From Solanum dulcamara (taxonomy: Eukaryota; Streptophyta; Magnoliopsida; Solanales; Solanaceae): 64,000 bases of DNA. The stretch is from assembly GCF_947179165.1 (NCBI RefSeq), contig NC_077238.1, forward strand, positions 72,668,757-72,732,756, written 5' to 3'. Numbering within the stretch: position 1 is the first letter of the stretch; each line of letters opens with the position of its first letter. Under the pieces are notes generated by a model, which made no database searches, was not told where the DNA came from, and saw only the letters and a list, made by a program, of their open reading frames with translations. Below, in pieces: positions 46,686-60,673 of this stretch. A program made the translations under genes and the position numbers.

Positions 46686-49065
46686 TGTAACACCCCAAAA
46701 ATTTCTATGCTAAGCTCCGAACCATTCTCCGTATGCGTATAGGCATGAATACAATAAATTCTAATTGTAATATAATTGGAATGACTAATTCTTTAGTGTT
46801 TGAAGTGTATTTGATGTGAATTAGGGTCACAATAATCCTCCAACACAAAGTTTAGTTGAAAGCTTTCTTACCGATTGAGTTTCGAGATAAGATTTTACTT
46901 GGGTCAACTTCATACTATTATATCTCCTAGAATATACCAAATTATGTGGAAAGTTAACTATAAAATTAAATATCTTTGAGTCGTCTTTCCAAATCAACCA
47001 AGTTTGCCTCATTTCGAGTTTAGAGTAAAAAGTTATGACCATTTTACTAGAGGCTGTCAGATCATCAAAAGTTATGACTCAACTCTATGACTCGTCTAGT
47101 TTTGTACGAATCATGGAAATGACTCCTACAACCTCTGAATACTTAGAAAAATTTCAATATTTAGGGTCTTTTCTACTAGTCTTGATTACGACTCGTAGAA
47201 ATTCTTACGATCATAGAAAGGAGTCGTAGAACCTCTGAACACTTAGAAAAAATTCAAGTCTTTAAAGTCCTTTCTACTAATATTGATTACAACTAGTAGA
47301 AATGATTACAAATCATAAAAATGAGTTGTAAACTTCAATGTCACATCCAATAGCTGCTGGAATATGCACAAAATTCCTAGGAATGTGCCTTACGACCCAT
47401 AGAAGAAATGACGGCTCATAAGAATGACCCATATATAACCAGAGTCAGATTTAAGGTTAGTTTGGTCTTTTCCCACCCTTTCCCAATCATAACCTCGATA
47501 TTTTGGGACTATTTGGAGTCCCTTAATAGTACCCTATGTGCCTAATCCCTCATTAACACTTAGTTTATTTGAGATCAAGGATTGGAGAAGAGAATGAAGC
47601 TAGGGTTCAAGCGTTTACTCCCATCTTCCAAATTTTCATTATTCTTCGAGTGCTAGGTATGTAAGGCTATTGGAACGCTAGACTAAGTTCATCCACATGC
47701 CCTACATCTTCTTTGAGATAAATTGGGTCTTTATTAGAGTTTTGAATGTTTGAGTGATTGGAGTTTCTTAAACTATTATAATTCTAATAAGTCCTTAACG
47801 TACCCAATTGATCATGTTTTGATAGCGTTACTAAATTGATTATTTGATTTATGTGTTCATGTATTCATTCACATGAACCCTAATTGAAATTGTATTTAAT
47901 ATTTACTACATTGATTGTGTTTGAAAGTATGATCATAAATATCTTGAAAAAGGATGCTCTAAGCATGAGTCAAGTTTGATGTCTTTAAGTGTCTTACTAC
48001 TTTGAAACATGAATATTTCTTCGACATAAATAATCATTTTAAGGAAGAGTGATGGGAATACATGGTTGATTTGAAAGCATGTCTTAAACGAAAGCATTAA
48101 TGATTGTTGACTTGGAGTCTTGATGAGTCATGAATGAGTCTTGAAAAGAATGTCTAATTGAAAGAAGTGATGATTGAGTTGATTAGAGTCCAATATGACT
48201 AGATGGATTGACTTGTATAAACTGAGTGATTTGAGTCTTATGATTATATTGAGTCTGGGGAGAAGTATTGAACACTGAATTGGGTAAGCATGTAGTTACA
48301 ACTCAAATCCCATTAACTACGTCGCCAGCGTAGGATGGAGGATTAAACCTCTTAAGTTACAAAATAATAGAATTTGATTGATTGTGGATCCAATGATAGT
48401 GATTCATCCCTTATCCTGACAAAGTATTGGATGTGTGTGGAATGACATTAGTTCGTTGTACATCACCATCTCATACGTGACGGTTTTCGGTTACAGAAAC
48501 ACCCAATTAGGATATGATCTTGCATGATAGGATTGTTTGGTTGAGATTGTAGATGATTGAGTCGATTTGTGAAACATTTGCTAAATTCTAAATTTTTGCA
48601 TATCCTTTGAGTTGATTGATGAGCTTGAGGTAAGTGTTGTTGATTGTTTCTCCTTACTGCCATTTTACATATTTGTACATTCCATGTACTAACGTCATTT
48701 GGCCTGCATTATTTAATGATGCAGATACAAGTGTTAGAGATCCTCAATAGGCGCATCGTATAAAATCACTTCTACTCTTACATTTTGTGAGTCCTTCTTG
48801 CATCCAGAGGCACTCTGGATTAGTTATCTTTTCTTTGAGCATTTCTTTTTGGGTAGCCACAGACTTGTCATTGGCCCCCTCTGGATAGTATTAGAGACTT
48901 GATAAACAAATAGTGATAGTGTTGAGTTATTGTTTTGGTTTTCAAAACTATTCTTTGATATGGAGTTGAGTTGAGATTTGGTTAAATATGTTAGTCTTTC
49001 ATGAGTTACTGATTTGGTTAGCCCACTTGATTATCCCCTTTTTTTATCTAAGTCTTTTGCTGAAT
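46686..49065 (+). mobile_element. Solo LTR inserted in element E gag (~2.4 kb)
   Basis: Starts TGTAACACCCC at 46686 and its first ~350 bp resemble the LTR at 44643, but it has no primer site or coding region of its own before gag resumes. Length is close to the 38197-40592 LTR. The right boundary is approximate and no clear target duplication was seen. A short reading frame at 46827-47042 on the minus strand is chance. Confidence 0.6.
47121..47322. repeat. Two ~100-bp tandem units in the LTR
   Basis: Units start GACTCCTACAACCTCTGAA (47121) and GAGTCGTAGAACCTCTGAAC (47221), each ending in a GATTAC ... GTAGAAATK block. They are diverged by roughly 15-20%. Confidence 0.75.
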
Positions 49066-49069
49066 TAAT

Positions 49070-52069
49070 AAATGCGTGATTGGACGAAGTGGTTTACTTA
49101 GGGACCAACAATTATCTTCGAGTGCCGTCCATACTCAGGGTACCCTCTCAGGGTGTTACAATAGAGCGTCATTCTCTAAGTCTCATGGTAGTATCACTAG
49201 AGGTCACTCATTTTTGGTTTGCCAGAAGTGTGGTAAGAATTATCTAGGGGAGTGCTTGGCTATTAGTGGTAGTTGTTATTGATCTGGCAGGACCGGTCAT
49301 AGATTTTAAGGGATTGACCATCGTCCCAAGGCAAGGAAGGGATGTTTACTAGCAGGCTCATCTTAACGCTTCAGCAATTTCAGCAGGTCGCTCGACTCAG
49401 ATGTGTACCTCATCTAGTTCTTGTGGTGGATAGTGCTAAGGCAGGTTTTATGCTTTTCTAACTTGATAGGATCAGGAGGATTCTCATGATATAGTCACTA
49501 GTACATTACGAGTCTTTCATCTTGATGTTTATGGATTACTAGATCTCAGAGCTACACTTTCCTTTGTAACTTTTTGTATGACAATATTAGAACCTTTTCT
49601 AGTCTCTACTTCTATTGGTGAGTTAGCTTTAGCTAAGACGGTATATAGAAATTTCCCATCTTTTATCTTTTAGAAAATAATTTTAGTTGATATAGTAGAG
49701 CTAGACAAGCTTGATTTTGATATCATTCTTGGCATGGACTGGTTATACTTATGTTATGCTTCAATCGACCATAGAACTAGAGTCGTTAAATTTCAGTTTC
49801 CTAATAAGCCAATCATTGAATGGAAAGGTAGTACCTTAGTGCCTATACGTCAGTTTGTTTCTTACCTTAAGGCCAGAAATATGATTTCCAAAGGTTGTAC
49901 CTATCATCAAGTTTGGATTAAATATTCCAATTCCTAAACCCCAACTCTTTAGTCAATTACAGTCATGCATGAATTCTCAGAAGTATTTTCCGTAGATCTT
50001 CTCGGAGTCCCTCCCACAAGGGAAATTGACTTTGGAATAGACCTTCTCCTAGGTACCTAGCCTATCTCCATTTCTTCTTACATAATAACTCTAGCTGAGC
50101 TTAAGGAGTTTAAAGATCAGTTGAAGGACCTTCTAGATAAAGGTTTACTTAGACCAGTATCTCTTTATGGGGTTCTCTAGTTCTCTTTGTGCGTACGAAA
50201 GATGGTTTGCTTAAAATATGTATCGATTAACATCAGTACAACAAGGTCACAATCAAGAATAAGTATCCCATCCCTAAAATTGATGAATGCTTTGATCAAG
50301 TTCAGGGTACTAGTTTCTTTTATAAGGTAGACCTCATATCAGGCTTTCACCAACTAAAGGATTGAGAATGTGACATTCTAAAGACAACCATTAAGACTGG
50401 GTAGGTCACTATGAATTTGTTCTTATGTATTTTGGACTAAAAAATTCTCCTTCCACTTTTATGGATTTGATGAACATGGTATTCAAATAATATTTAGATA
50501 TGTTTGTTGTGTCTTCATAGATAACATCTTGGTTTATTTTCGGAGTGAGGATGAACATGCAGGATATTTGAGGATTATCTTATAGATTTTAAAAGACCGT
50601 TAGTTATTTTCTAAGTTCAGTAAGTGTGAGTTTCGATTAAGATCAGCAGCGTTCCTTGGACATATAGTTTTCATAGAGGGCATATAGATTGATCCTCAAA
50701 AGACCAAAAATGTGAAAAACTGGCCTAGACCTCTTTCTCCCTCAGATATCAAGAGTTTCTTGGGTTTAGGTTCTTAATACAAATGATTTGTGGAAGGACT
50801 TTCCTTTATTACTTTTGGGAAATTTAAAGTTCATGAGAAGAACTACACGACTCACGATCTCGAGTTAGTGGCAATGGTGCTTGCCTTTGAAATTTGGAGC
50901 CACTATCTGTATGGCTTCATGTGGATGTGTTCACCGATCATAAGAGTCTTTAGCATGTGTTTAATCATAAGGACTTGACTCTTCGCCAGAGGAGATGATT
51001 TGAGTTATTGAAGGATTATGAAATGAGTGTTCTGTACCATCCAGGCAAACCCATTGTAGTAGTAGATGCTCTCAAAAGGTTTTCCATGAACAATATTTCT
51101 CATATTGAGGATGAAAAGAAGGAATTAGTCTTTGATGTTCATAGACTTGATCTTTTTAGAGTTCACCTTGTAGATACAGTTGAGGGTGGAATTATTGTTC
51201 ATAATGGCTTGGAAACTTGTCTTGTGATGGATGTTAAGGAAAAGTAGAATGATGATCCCAACATGGTTGAGTTGAAGAAAGTTGTTCTCAAAAAGGTTGT
51301 TGAGGCTTTCTCTCAAGGGTATATGATATGTTTTGTTACCGAGTTGGTTGTGTGTTCCAGATGTTAATGGTTTGAGGCAGCATATATTATTAGAAGATCA
51401 AAGTTATTGATATTCTATTCACCCAGGAGCCACTAAGATGTACCATGATTTGCAGGAAGTCTATTGGTGAAATAGGATGAAGAAGGATCTTGTTGAATTT
51501 GTGGCAAGTGTCTAAATTTTCAACAAGTTAAGGCTAAGCATAAAAAACCAGGTGATATGAATCAAGATATCATTATTCCTACTTGAAAGTGGGAAGATTT
51601 GAATATGGAATTCATCAAATGTTTTCCTTGCACGCGTCGATAGCATGACTTGATATGGGTAATTATAGACCAAATAACTAAGTCAGCACATTTCCTTCTA
51701 GTTAAGACTTCATATCCAGCTGAAGAATATGCTACGCTTTACATTTGGGAGTTGGTTAGGTTGCATGTGGTTCAATTGTCCATCATCTCCGATAAAGATA
51801 CTCAATTCACCTCTCTATTTTAGAGATCATTTCAGAAAGATCTTGGTACTCAAGTTAAGCTTAACATAACTTTTCATCTATAGATAAATAGGTAGGATGT
51901 ACATACTATTTAGAATTTGGAAGATATGTTGAAGTCTTGCGTGATTGACTTTAAAGGTGATTGGGATGATCATGCCTTTGATTGAGTTTGCCTATACTAA
52001 CAATTACTACTCTGATATTCAGATGGATCTATTTGAGGCGATCTATGGTAGGAGGTATAGGCCTCTTAT
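49070..52069 (+). pseudogene. Gag end and pol of element E, cut inside integrase
   Basis: Knuckle CQKCGKNYLGEC at ~49220. Protease: LDFDIILGMDWLYLCYASID at ~49710-49770. [22 protein letters not shown] at ~50250, with the catalytic part split by frameshifts near 50500-50540. RNase H: HEKNYTTHDLELVAMVLAFE at ~50830-50890. Linker LLKDYEMSVLYHPGKPIVVV DAL at ~51005-51075. Integrase: WEDLNMEFIKCFP, WVIIDQITKSAHFLLVKTSY, VQLSIISDKDTQFTSLF and finally AIYGRR at ~52040. It is broken at 52070 by an LTR. Many stops. Confidence 0.82.
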
Positions 52070-53631
52070 TGTAAGACCTCAAAAGTTGAAAAGTTGGAAG
52101 GAAGGAAAATTTCAAGAAAAATAGACTAATTAAGAGTCTACGAGTTGACCTACAAGTTGTAGGTACTTCTATGAGTTGTAGGAGTGACTTGTAGGACTGA
52201 TGATGAGTTTGGAAATTTGACTAAGTGAGGAAGTGAGTCTAAGAGCGATGTTACGACTCGTAGATGGATTGACGAGTCATAGATAGGACTCATAGAGAAA
52301 CTTTAGAAACTCAAGTTTTGCAGGTTTTCACAAGTTGCAGGACGAGTTGGGTCTATGACCCGTAAACCATTTGATGAATCTTAAGAGCTAGTCATAGGTT
52401 TTATTCAGAGACTCAATTTTTAGGGGTTTTAGACTCAACAAGATGAGTCATTTGTATGACTCGTAGACCAAACGACGACTCACAAAAGCCTATTCGTAGG
52501 GTCTCTCGATGGAGTTTAATGAAGGGTAATATCGTATTTTTCCAATTTTGGTTCAATGAATCTAAAACTTTTAGGGGAAAGTTCAAAACTTATAACTTTC
52601 CAACCCTTCAAAATTCCCCCTATTCCAATTCATTTTCAAAAATTCTTGTAAGGCAATCAAGGGAATTCTCTCAAGTTGGATTTCATTCATGGTTTTCGTT
52701 CACCCATGAAGTCCCAAGGTTTTTCCTAAAAAAACTTTTCAATTTCAATTTCTTTCTAACCCTAGTTGGATGATATTGCATTGGGCTATTTCAATTATAT
52801 TTATACTTGTCTTCAATGATTATTGTATACATGATTGTATCTTAATTGCATAATTTCAAGTTGTTTTACAAGTTCTCATGCATAAAGCTATATTCAATGA
52901 TGATTTCCATGAATTATGATGATGAATTTCAATGATATTCAAAGAAAGCTTTTTGTGATAGAAGTTAAGACTTATGAATGATTGATGAAAGTTATAATAG
53001 TGTTTCAATGATGATTCAAGAAGTTACTAAGGTGTGATAAAGAAAATTCTCAAACAATCATGATGAAAGGGTGATAAGGACATTTCTCACCAAGTTTATG
53101 GATTCTTAATGAATCGACTAAGTAATGAGCTGACTTAATGACTATTTTCATGATAATGATATTGATAATGTATTAATAAATTCTGTTGGGATATTGACTA
53201 CGTATCTAGAGGACCTTTAGGCGGGGTTCGGTCTGATAATCAAAGGTTTCTTATCAAGGAAATCTTAGTAGCAACCTAAAGTCCTAAACTATGTTTCCCC
53301 GTAGGTTACCTTTTTGGCCTAGCTAGTGGATCCATATATAGCTTATGATGTTCATGATGTTCTCGCAGAGTCTACCTCAGCAAGTAGCCACTCTCTTTTC
53401 AATGTGGGAGTTACATCAGATTCCATGTTATAGCTTGTATGGTCTTAGATGTCGGTTAAAGGTCTTATCCTCCACAAGTTATATGAATTGATGTAAGTTT
53501 TACTATGAAGATTTATTATGCATTGACCACAGGCTTTCATCATGTTTTCAAATGATTTTAAGTCTTATCTATCTTTCATCACATTGTTCATGCCTTCTAT
53601 GTACATAATGTTCATGCCTTATGTCACGACC
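52070..53631 (+). mobile_element. Gypsy LTR, 3'-truncated, inserted in element E integrase
   Basis: Starts TGTAAGACCTC at 52070 and carries many GACTCGTAG-like motifs (52130-52500). Its last third parallels the inverted LTR to its right (shared landmarks GCAAGTAG, CATGTTATAGCT, GGTCTTAGATGT). It lacks the usual ~430-bp end, being cut at 53631. Confidence 0.7.
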
Positions 53632-55858
53632 AAAGCCTAGGGCCTAGACGTGACATGGCGAATGAGACACTCAGAGGTCCTCACCCAAGCCTCTTAGTAT
53701 TCATTTATATTTTCATAGGTAATGACATTAAACAATATTAAGCAGAAATAAAAGGGAAATAGGACTAAGGAAAACATCATAGAATAAGAGTCATTATTGA
53801 CATCAAACTTCATACATCTATGTACAACAATACCTTCTACATCATAGACTTGGCGGGGACTAAGACATATAAAACTAAAGTCAAATAAGATGTCTAGAAG
53901 TGTCAACATTTAATAAGCTAGATAGAAAAAGGACTATTATTCCCAAAACATGGGAACTCACCCAAAATATAGCCTTCAACTATCTCGACTAGCCATATGG
54001 AGGTGACCGAGGAGCAATGTCGGTACCTACATGTTGATATCATGTAGGCAAAAGAGTATGCACTAGTACTTTGAATGTACTAAGTATGTGATCATGCAAT
54101 ATAATGAAAAACGTTAAGACATTTATAAGAAAAGTAAATAAGTGAATGCACGCATAAGGAATCATCATATAAAGAATTAAAACATTCATTTTGTGGGAAG
54201 ATGAACGCAACCAACATTTAAGACAATGCGAGCTATTACATGAAATCAACCATAATCCCCTACGTTGGCACGGGGAGACTACTTGCCCGGTAGAACTCCG
54301 TCAACTTTAATCATTTCCTTAACTTTATCTTTAAGGGCTAATTGTGGATCCACTAGCCTAAATAGTCTACAAGGGGCTCCTATGTTGGCGCATAGTTAAT
54401 GCAACATAAGACTTTACTTAAAGAACCCTTAGTTCGAGTCCCCATCTACATGCTATATTCGGTGGTAGGTCAAACCCACAGAATATAATTTAAGTATCAT
54501 AATAATATAAGCATTCGTATAACTTTAGACATCAAATCATCATTCGATAGAATAGCTCATTAAAATCTTTTATTTGATTCAAATATGTTAGAATTGTCCT
54601 TAACACATTGAACCCATTTTTTGCCTAAGAAACCCTTTCATCATCATTCCATCATTCTTTAAAGGCATTCACATTCGTATAAATACACCTTCGTAAACAT
54701 ATGGTTCGAACCCCCCTTTCAATCACTTCAACATTCTTTAAGAGTCATTGCAAAACATGGTGGGTTCGGCCGATTTAACTTCAAATCATTCAACTCAATG
54801 ATATTATGCATGAGAGGAATGGAATGCATCAATTAAAAACATACTTGAAAATAAACCACTAATTCACCTTAAATCTCTTTCATACCTTCGTATAGGGACT
54901 TAAAATAAAATCATCAATTTCATGCAAATAAGAGTCAATATAGACTAAGATAGGTAAATAGACATTAAGTATTCAATAATTTATACATTCGAAAGCATAA
55001 TATAAAATCCCATATAATTCATCCTTTGAAATTGAACAATTGGAGTTTGATAAAATACTCGGGCTCCATGGATAAAGGAAACCGTGAATGAGACCCACAT
55101 ACCTTGGAGAAGAAATCCCTAAAGCAGCTTTAAAATTGGAGACTTGAAGAATCTTTAATTGAAACCCTAGACTTTGGCTTGAAACCCTGGGAGATTTTGA
55201 GAGGAAGGAATTTGTATTTTTGAGTCTGTGTTCGAATGATGGATTAGAATAGCTTAGGGTCCTTAGATAGGGTAGTTTCAGTCCCCAAAATGACCACACT
55301 TTGATGTTAAAACATGGGAAATGACTAAAATACCATTTTAAAAATTGCTCAGATTGTACAATAGTCGATGAGTCATAGAAACCACTCGTTATGCCGGCTC
55401 TACAAATAAAACCAAGCCTTTAAAGTTTCTATACGACTCATTTCTACGAGTCGTAATGCTTTCTATGTGTCATTGAAGTGCCTCGTCCTACAAGGTTGGA
55501 GGAAACTTGAGTACTGAGCCTCTGAACCTCCTCAAAGACTCGTTCTTACGAGTCGTAAACTAGAAAATGAGTCGTAGGATGGACTCGTTCTGCAGGCTTT
55601 GGAAAACCTCTAAAATGGGGTCTCTAAAATTCCTTGACGAGTCAGTTCTATGACTCGTTAAACTTCTATGAGTGGTCAAGTAGACTTGTAAACCCATTCT
55701 TCACTTGGTCCAATTTCCAAGTCTCATGGTGAGTCCTAGAGTCAGTCCTACGACTCATAGGATCTTCTACAACTCGTATAGTGTGTCGTAGAACCTGATT
55801 TTCTCATTTTTTCAAAATTGTTTCATTGTTTCGACATTTTGACTTATGGGGTCTTACA
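53632..55858 (-). repeat. 3' LTR of element F (2227 bp)
   Basis: On the minus strand it starts TGTAAGACCCC at 55858 and ends GGTCGTGACA at 53632. It sits directly after the polypurine tract. Confidence 0.85.
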
Positions 55859-55875
55859 ATATCTCCCCCTTGGAA
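55859..55875 (-). other. Polypurine tract of element F
   Basis: Minus strand reads CCAAGGGGGAGATAT just before the LTR start. Confidence 0.8.
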
Positions 55876-56154
55876 ATATTCATCCTCGAATGAGAATTAT
55901 TAGCATAGAAAATACACGGCACGAGGACTAGCAACCAAAAATGAATATGATAATGCTTGAAATGCACAGAACATAAGATCTTCAAACTTAGTATAAAACA
56001 CAACTTTAAAATCTTCAACTTTACGAGCATGTATGCATATGAAAGACTTGAGAAAATCTGAATGTATGAGTCTTAAACATTTGAGCATAGATAACTTAGT
56101 ACTTTAGGTTTGAGTAGAATGAAAGAGATGAGGATAGCTCCTCATCATATTCGC

Positions 56155-59100
56155 TTATGCTTCCCATATAGCGCTTTCAACTTGTTGGTTTCTCCAAAGG
56201 ACCTTGATGGATGCAACTTCTTTGTTCCTTAATCTCTTGACTTGTCGGTCCAAAATTTCAATCGGGACCTCTTCATAGGTCAAGATTTCTTGCACATTCA
56301 CTACTTCCAATGGAACAATGGAACAAGGATCAGCCACACATTTTCTCAATATAGACACATGGAACACCAAATGAACCATGGCCATTTCTAAAGGCAACTC
56401 CAACTTATAAGCAACCTTTACAACACGTCTCAAGATTCTATAAGGCCCTATACACCTAGGGCTTAATTTCCTTTTCTTACCAAACCGAATTACACTCTTC
56501 ATGGGTGAAACCTTCAAATATACCCAATCATCCATATTAAACTCAAGATCTCTTTTACTAGTATCAGAATAGGACTTTTGACGACTTTGAGCCATCTTCA
56601 ACCCTTTGTCTAATGACTTCACCTTTTCCAAAGCATCAAGCATCGAATTACGAACCAACAAGGTCATCTCACCTACTTCAATCCAACCAACCGGAGACCT
56701 ACATCGTCTCTCATATAAAGCTTCAAACTGTGCCATCTCGATACTTGAGTGGTTGCTATTGTTGTAGGTGAACTCAATGAGCGGTAGATGATCATCCTAA
56801 ACTCCCTTTGAACTCTAACACACAAGCCCTTAACATATCCTCTAGTGTTTGAATTGTCCTTTCAGCTTGCCCCTCGGTTTGAGCATGGAATGCAGTGCTT
56901 AACTTTAATTTAGTACTAAGACCCCTTTGAAATGATTTCCAAAAGTGAAAGTGAATTGGGTACCACGATCCAAAATGATTGACAATGGCACACGATGCAA
57001 CCTCACCAACTCCCGAATATACAACATAGCATAATCTTTGGCACTCTAAGAGGTCTTGACCTGTAGGAAGTGAGCCTACTTAGTCATTCTATCAATAATT
57101 ACCCAAATCAAATCATGAAATTTCTGAATACGAGGAAAACCGACTACAAAATCCATATTCACATCGTGGTTGGCCATCCGACCTTTGATATTTGGCCTTC
57201 ACTTGTTGCTAATTCGTACATTTGGAAATGAACCTTACTTGTCCTTTTTCATGCCACCTCACCAATAAAGCTCTTTTAAGTCTTGATACATTTTCGTTGA
57301 ACCGGGATAAATATGAAGAATTACGAGCCTCCTTCAAAATTAAACCCCTTAGGCCATCCACATTCGGAATACATAACCAACCTTGGTAGTGAAGTATCCT
57401 ATCTCCCCATTATGAAAATACCTCTACCTTCTTTTCCTTCACCAACTTCTTTAACTCCAAAAATGTTGGGTCAAGGTCTTTCTTTGACTTAACATTCACA
57501 CCAAAGAGGATTTGGACCCATTATGAAGAACCATACCATCATGATCGGCACCACTCAACTTCACCCCTGATATAGCCAACCGGTGAACCTCCTTTACCAA
57601 CTCTTTCTTCCCTTGATCAACATGGGCCACACTCCCCATACACACTCTACTAAGTGCATCGGCAACGACATTCGCTTTACCCGGATGGTAATGCACACTC
57701 ATGTCATAGTCCTTGAGGAGTTCTAGACACATCCTTTGCCTTAGATTGAGGTCCTTTTGGGTGAACACATATTTGAGACTTTTATGATTGGTATACATAT
57801 CCACATATACTCCGTAGAGGTAATGTCACCAAATCTTTAAACTAAAAAAAATGGCTACCAAATCAAAATCATGGGTAGGGTAGTTACGTTGATGCACCTT
57901 CAATTGCCTATAAGCATAGGATATAACCTTACCGTTTTGCATCAAAAGACAACCCAAACCAATCTTTAAAGCATCAAAATAAACCACAAGCCCTTCTAAT
58001 CCTTCTGGTAGAGTCAAAATAAGAGCAGAGGTAAGCCGATCTTTCAAAGTTTTGAAACTCTTTTCACACTCATCTGACTATATGAATTTTGCCTTTTTTG
58101 GGTCAATTTCGTTATAGGAGATGAGATGGAAGAGAACCCATCAACAAACCTTCTATAATGACCGGCTAGACCCAAGAAGCTCCTAATGTCCGAAGGAGAA
58201 AATGGTCTAGGATAATTCTTGACCGCTCCATTTTCTTATAATCAACCTTGATCTCATCACCGGATACTATGTGACCTAGAAATGCCACCTCTTTCAACTA
58301 AAATTCGCACTTGCTAAATTTTGCAAACAATTACCTATCCCTTAATGTTCTCAAGTGGTTCTTATGTTCTTCCTCACCCCGAGAGTAAATCAAGATATCA
58401 TCAATAAAGCCACAACCAAAGTATCAAGGTAGGATTTGAACACCCTATTAGTTAGGTTCATGAATACCACCAGTGCATTCGCCAACCCAAATGATATCAC
58501 CATAATATCAAGCTAACCATACCTTATTCAGAACACCATCTTGAGAATTTCACACTCCCTCACCCTTAGTTGGTTATAGATGGCCAGAAGATCGATCTTG
58601 AAGAAATGACTTGCCCCTTGCAATTGATCAAAAAAATCATCTATCCTAGGGATTGGGTACTTGTTCATAATGGTCACCTTGTTCAATTAACAGTAATCTA
58701 TGCATATCTGAAAAGACCCATCATTCTTTCTAACAAACAACACGGAAGCACCCCACGGTTAAATGCTTGTTCTTATGAACCCTTTTTCTAACAAGTCCTT
58801 TGATTATTCCTTCAACTCTTTTAATTCCACCGGTGCCATTCAGTAAGAAGGAATGGAGATAGGCTGAGTATCAGGGAAAAGATCAATACCAAAATCAATT
58901 TTCCATTTGGGAAGGATACAAGGAAGGTCATTGGGGAAGACATCGGGAAAATCATTGACTACGAGGACTGACTCAAGAGGAGGACTTTTGGAGTCGACCT
59001 CTATAACCCATACAATGTGGTAAATACAACCTTTAGCAATCAACTTTTGGGCCTTAAGACAAGAAATTAACCTACCCTTTACTATTGAATCACAACCCTT

Positions 59101-60480
59101 CCATTCAAGAATAGACTTATTTGGGAACTGAAACTTGACTTGATGAGCCCTACAATCTATGGAAGCATAAGATGCATCTAACCAATCCATACCAAGTATA
59201 ATATCAAAATCTACCATGTCAAGTTCTATGAGATCACAAGGAATAACTTTATGCAATATAGACACAGGACAACCTTTATAGACTTTTCTAGCAACAACTG
59301 ACTCAAAAATAGGGGTAGACACCAAATAAGGCTCTACTAACATTTCAGGAAATATATCAAACATATTAGCTAAGAAGGGAGTAACAAATGATAAATTTTC
59401 ACCTGAATCTAACAATGCATACTCATCAAAAGAAAAGACCTTTAACATACTAGTAACAACATTTAGTGCTTCCTCAACCTCTTGTCTCTCATGCAAAGCA
59501 TAAAAGCGGTTGGTGTGTTGGCCATCTCCTTGAGTTTGTTGACTGTGAGCCATTTGGACTTGAGGCCTACCAACATCCCCACCACTATAATCCCTAGCAT
59601 GATGACTTAGTTTACCACACTTGAAGCATACATTGGAGTCGGCTAAGCATTCTCCTTTGTGAGTCCTTCCATATTTCTTGCAAGCGGGGAAAACTTAAGC
59701 GCCAAATTCTCTCTTGTGACTATTGGGTTAGCATCTTTGTCCTTGTTTAACCTAGGAGGAGGAACATTGGTAGAACCTTGTCCCACAAATCGTTGCCCAC
59801 CTTGGCTCTTTCCACTACCACCATAACCGAACCTTTGAGGGTTGAACCCTCCACCATCTACTCTAGCCTTCTTAAACCCTCTCGACGTCTTTATCAAATT
59901 CTCTTCTTTAATTTATTTTGCATATGTCATATGTTGGGAGATGTCCATCTCTTTGACCAATATGACTGTTTTCATTCTTTGGACACCAATGTAGAGACAC
60001 CAAAAATAAACTTGCTCATCCTTGCCCTTGGGTTAGAGATCATAAAATGAGCATACTTAGAAAATTTAGTGAATTTTTGGGCATACTCCCTCATACTCAT
60101 ACCCCCTTAGCAAATATTAATGAACTCTTGAATCTTTACCTCTATAATGGCCACAATTTGATACACTTCATCTATGAACTCTGTAGGGTCCTCATCAACT
60201 TTGGAACCATCAAACTCGGGCAGATTCATTCTCTTAAAATCCCAAATCCTAGAAGCTGGAGTGGGCACTTGAAGAGGAGGGTGTAGGATTATTATCTTGG
60301 TTAGATTGGTTGGCTACGACTTGAGCCAATAATATGATGATGTTGTGGAACTCTGCATGCGTTACTCCCTCTTCATGATGTGGAGCTTTGAGAACTAGAG
60401 GAGCTTGGTCCTCATCTTTGACTATTGCCTTAGGTGGATGCGCTCTTCCTCGAGGCAGGATCTAGAAGACATAAAATGAT
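56155..60480 (-). pseudogene. Gag-pol of element F, frameshifted
   Basis: Gag from about 60470, with NLPEFDGSKVDEDPTEFIDE, RGFKKARVDGGGFNPQRFGY and a knuckle near 59640-59580. Protease frame 59553-58840: EYALLDSGENLSFVTPFLAN (active-site DSG intact), DFDIILGMDWLDASYASIDC. RT and RNase H 58830-57830 are heavily frameshifted; [20 protein letters not shown] remains. Linker [20 protein letters not shown] at ~57715. Frame 56736-56155 (193 aa): LYERRCRSPVGWIEVGE, RPCIGPYRI-like module, VFHVSILRKCV, then VPIEILDRQVKRLRNKEV and IKVLWRNQQVESAIWEA, which resembles the group II chromodomain of plant chromoviruses. That block is the best evidence for the clade. Confidence 0.85.
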
Positions 60481-60654
60481 ATGTTATTTAGAGGAAGAAT
60501 TAGGACACTCTAGGGCACAACATGAATTTGAAAGAAGTGAAAACTTTCCTAAATGTCCCATAGTCTCCTATTAATAGTTGTGGCACACTTCACAACCATG
60601 AACAAGACTCTATTCGATGGGGTATGTTGGACTCTGAGAACTATTTCAAAACCT

Positions 60655-60673
60655 TGAGCTATGATACCAAGTT
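60655..60673 (-). other. Primer-binding site of element F
   Basis: Minus strand reads AACTTGGTATCATAGCTC after the LTR end: tRNA-Met type with one change (ATAGC for AGAGC). Confidence 0.8.
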
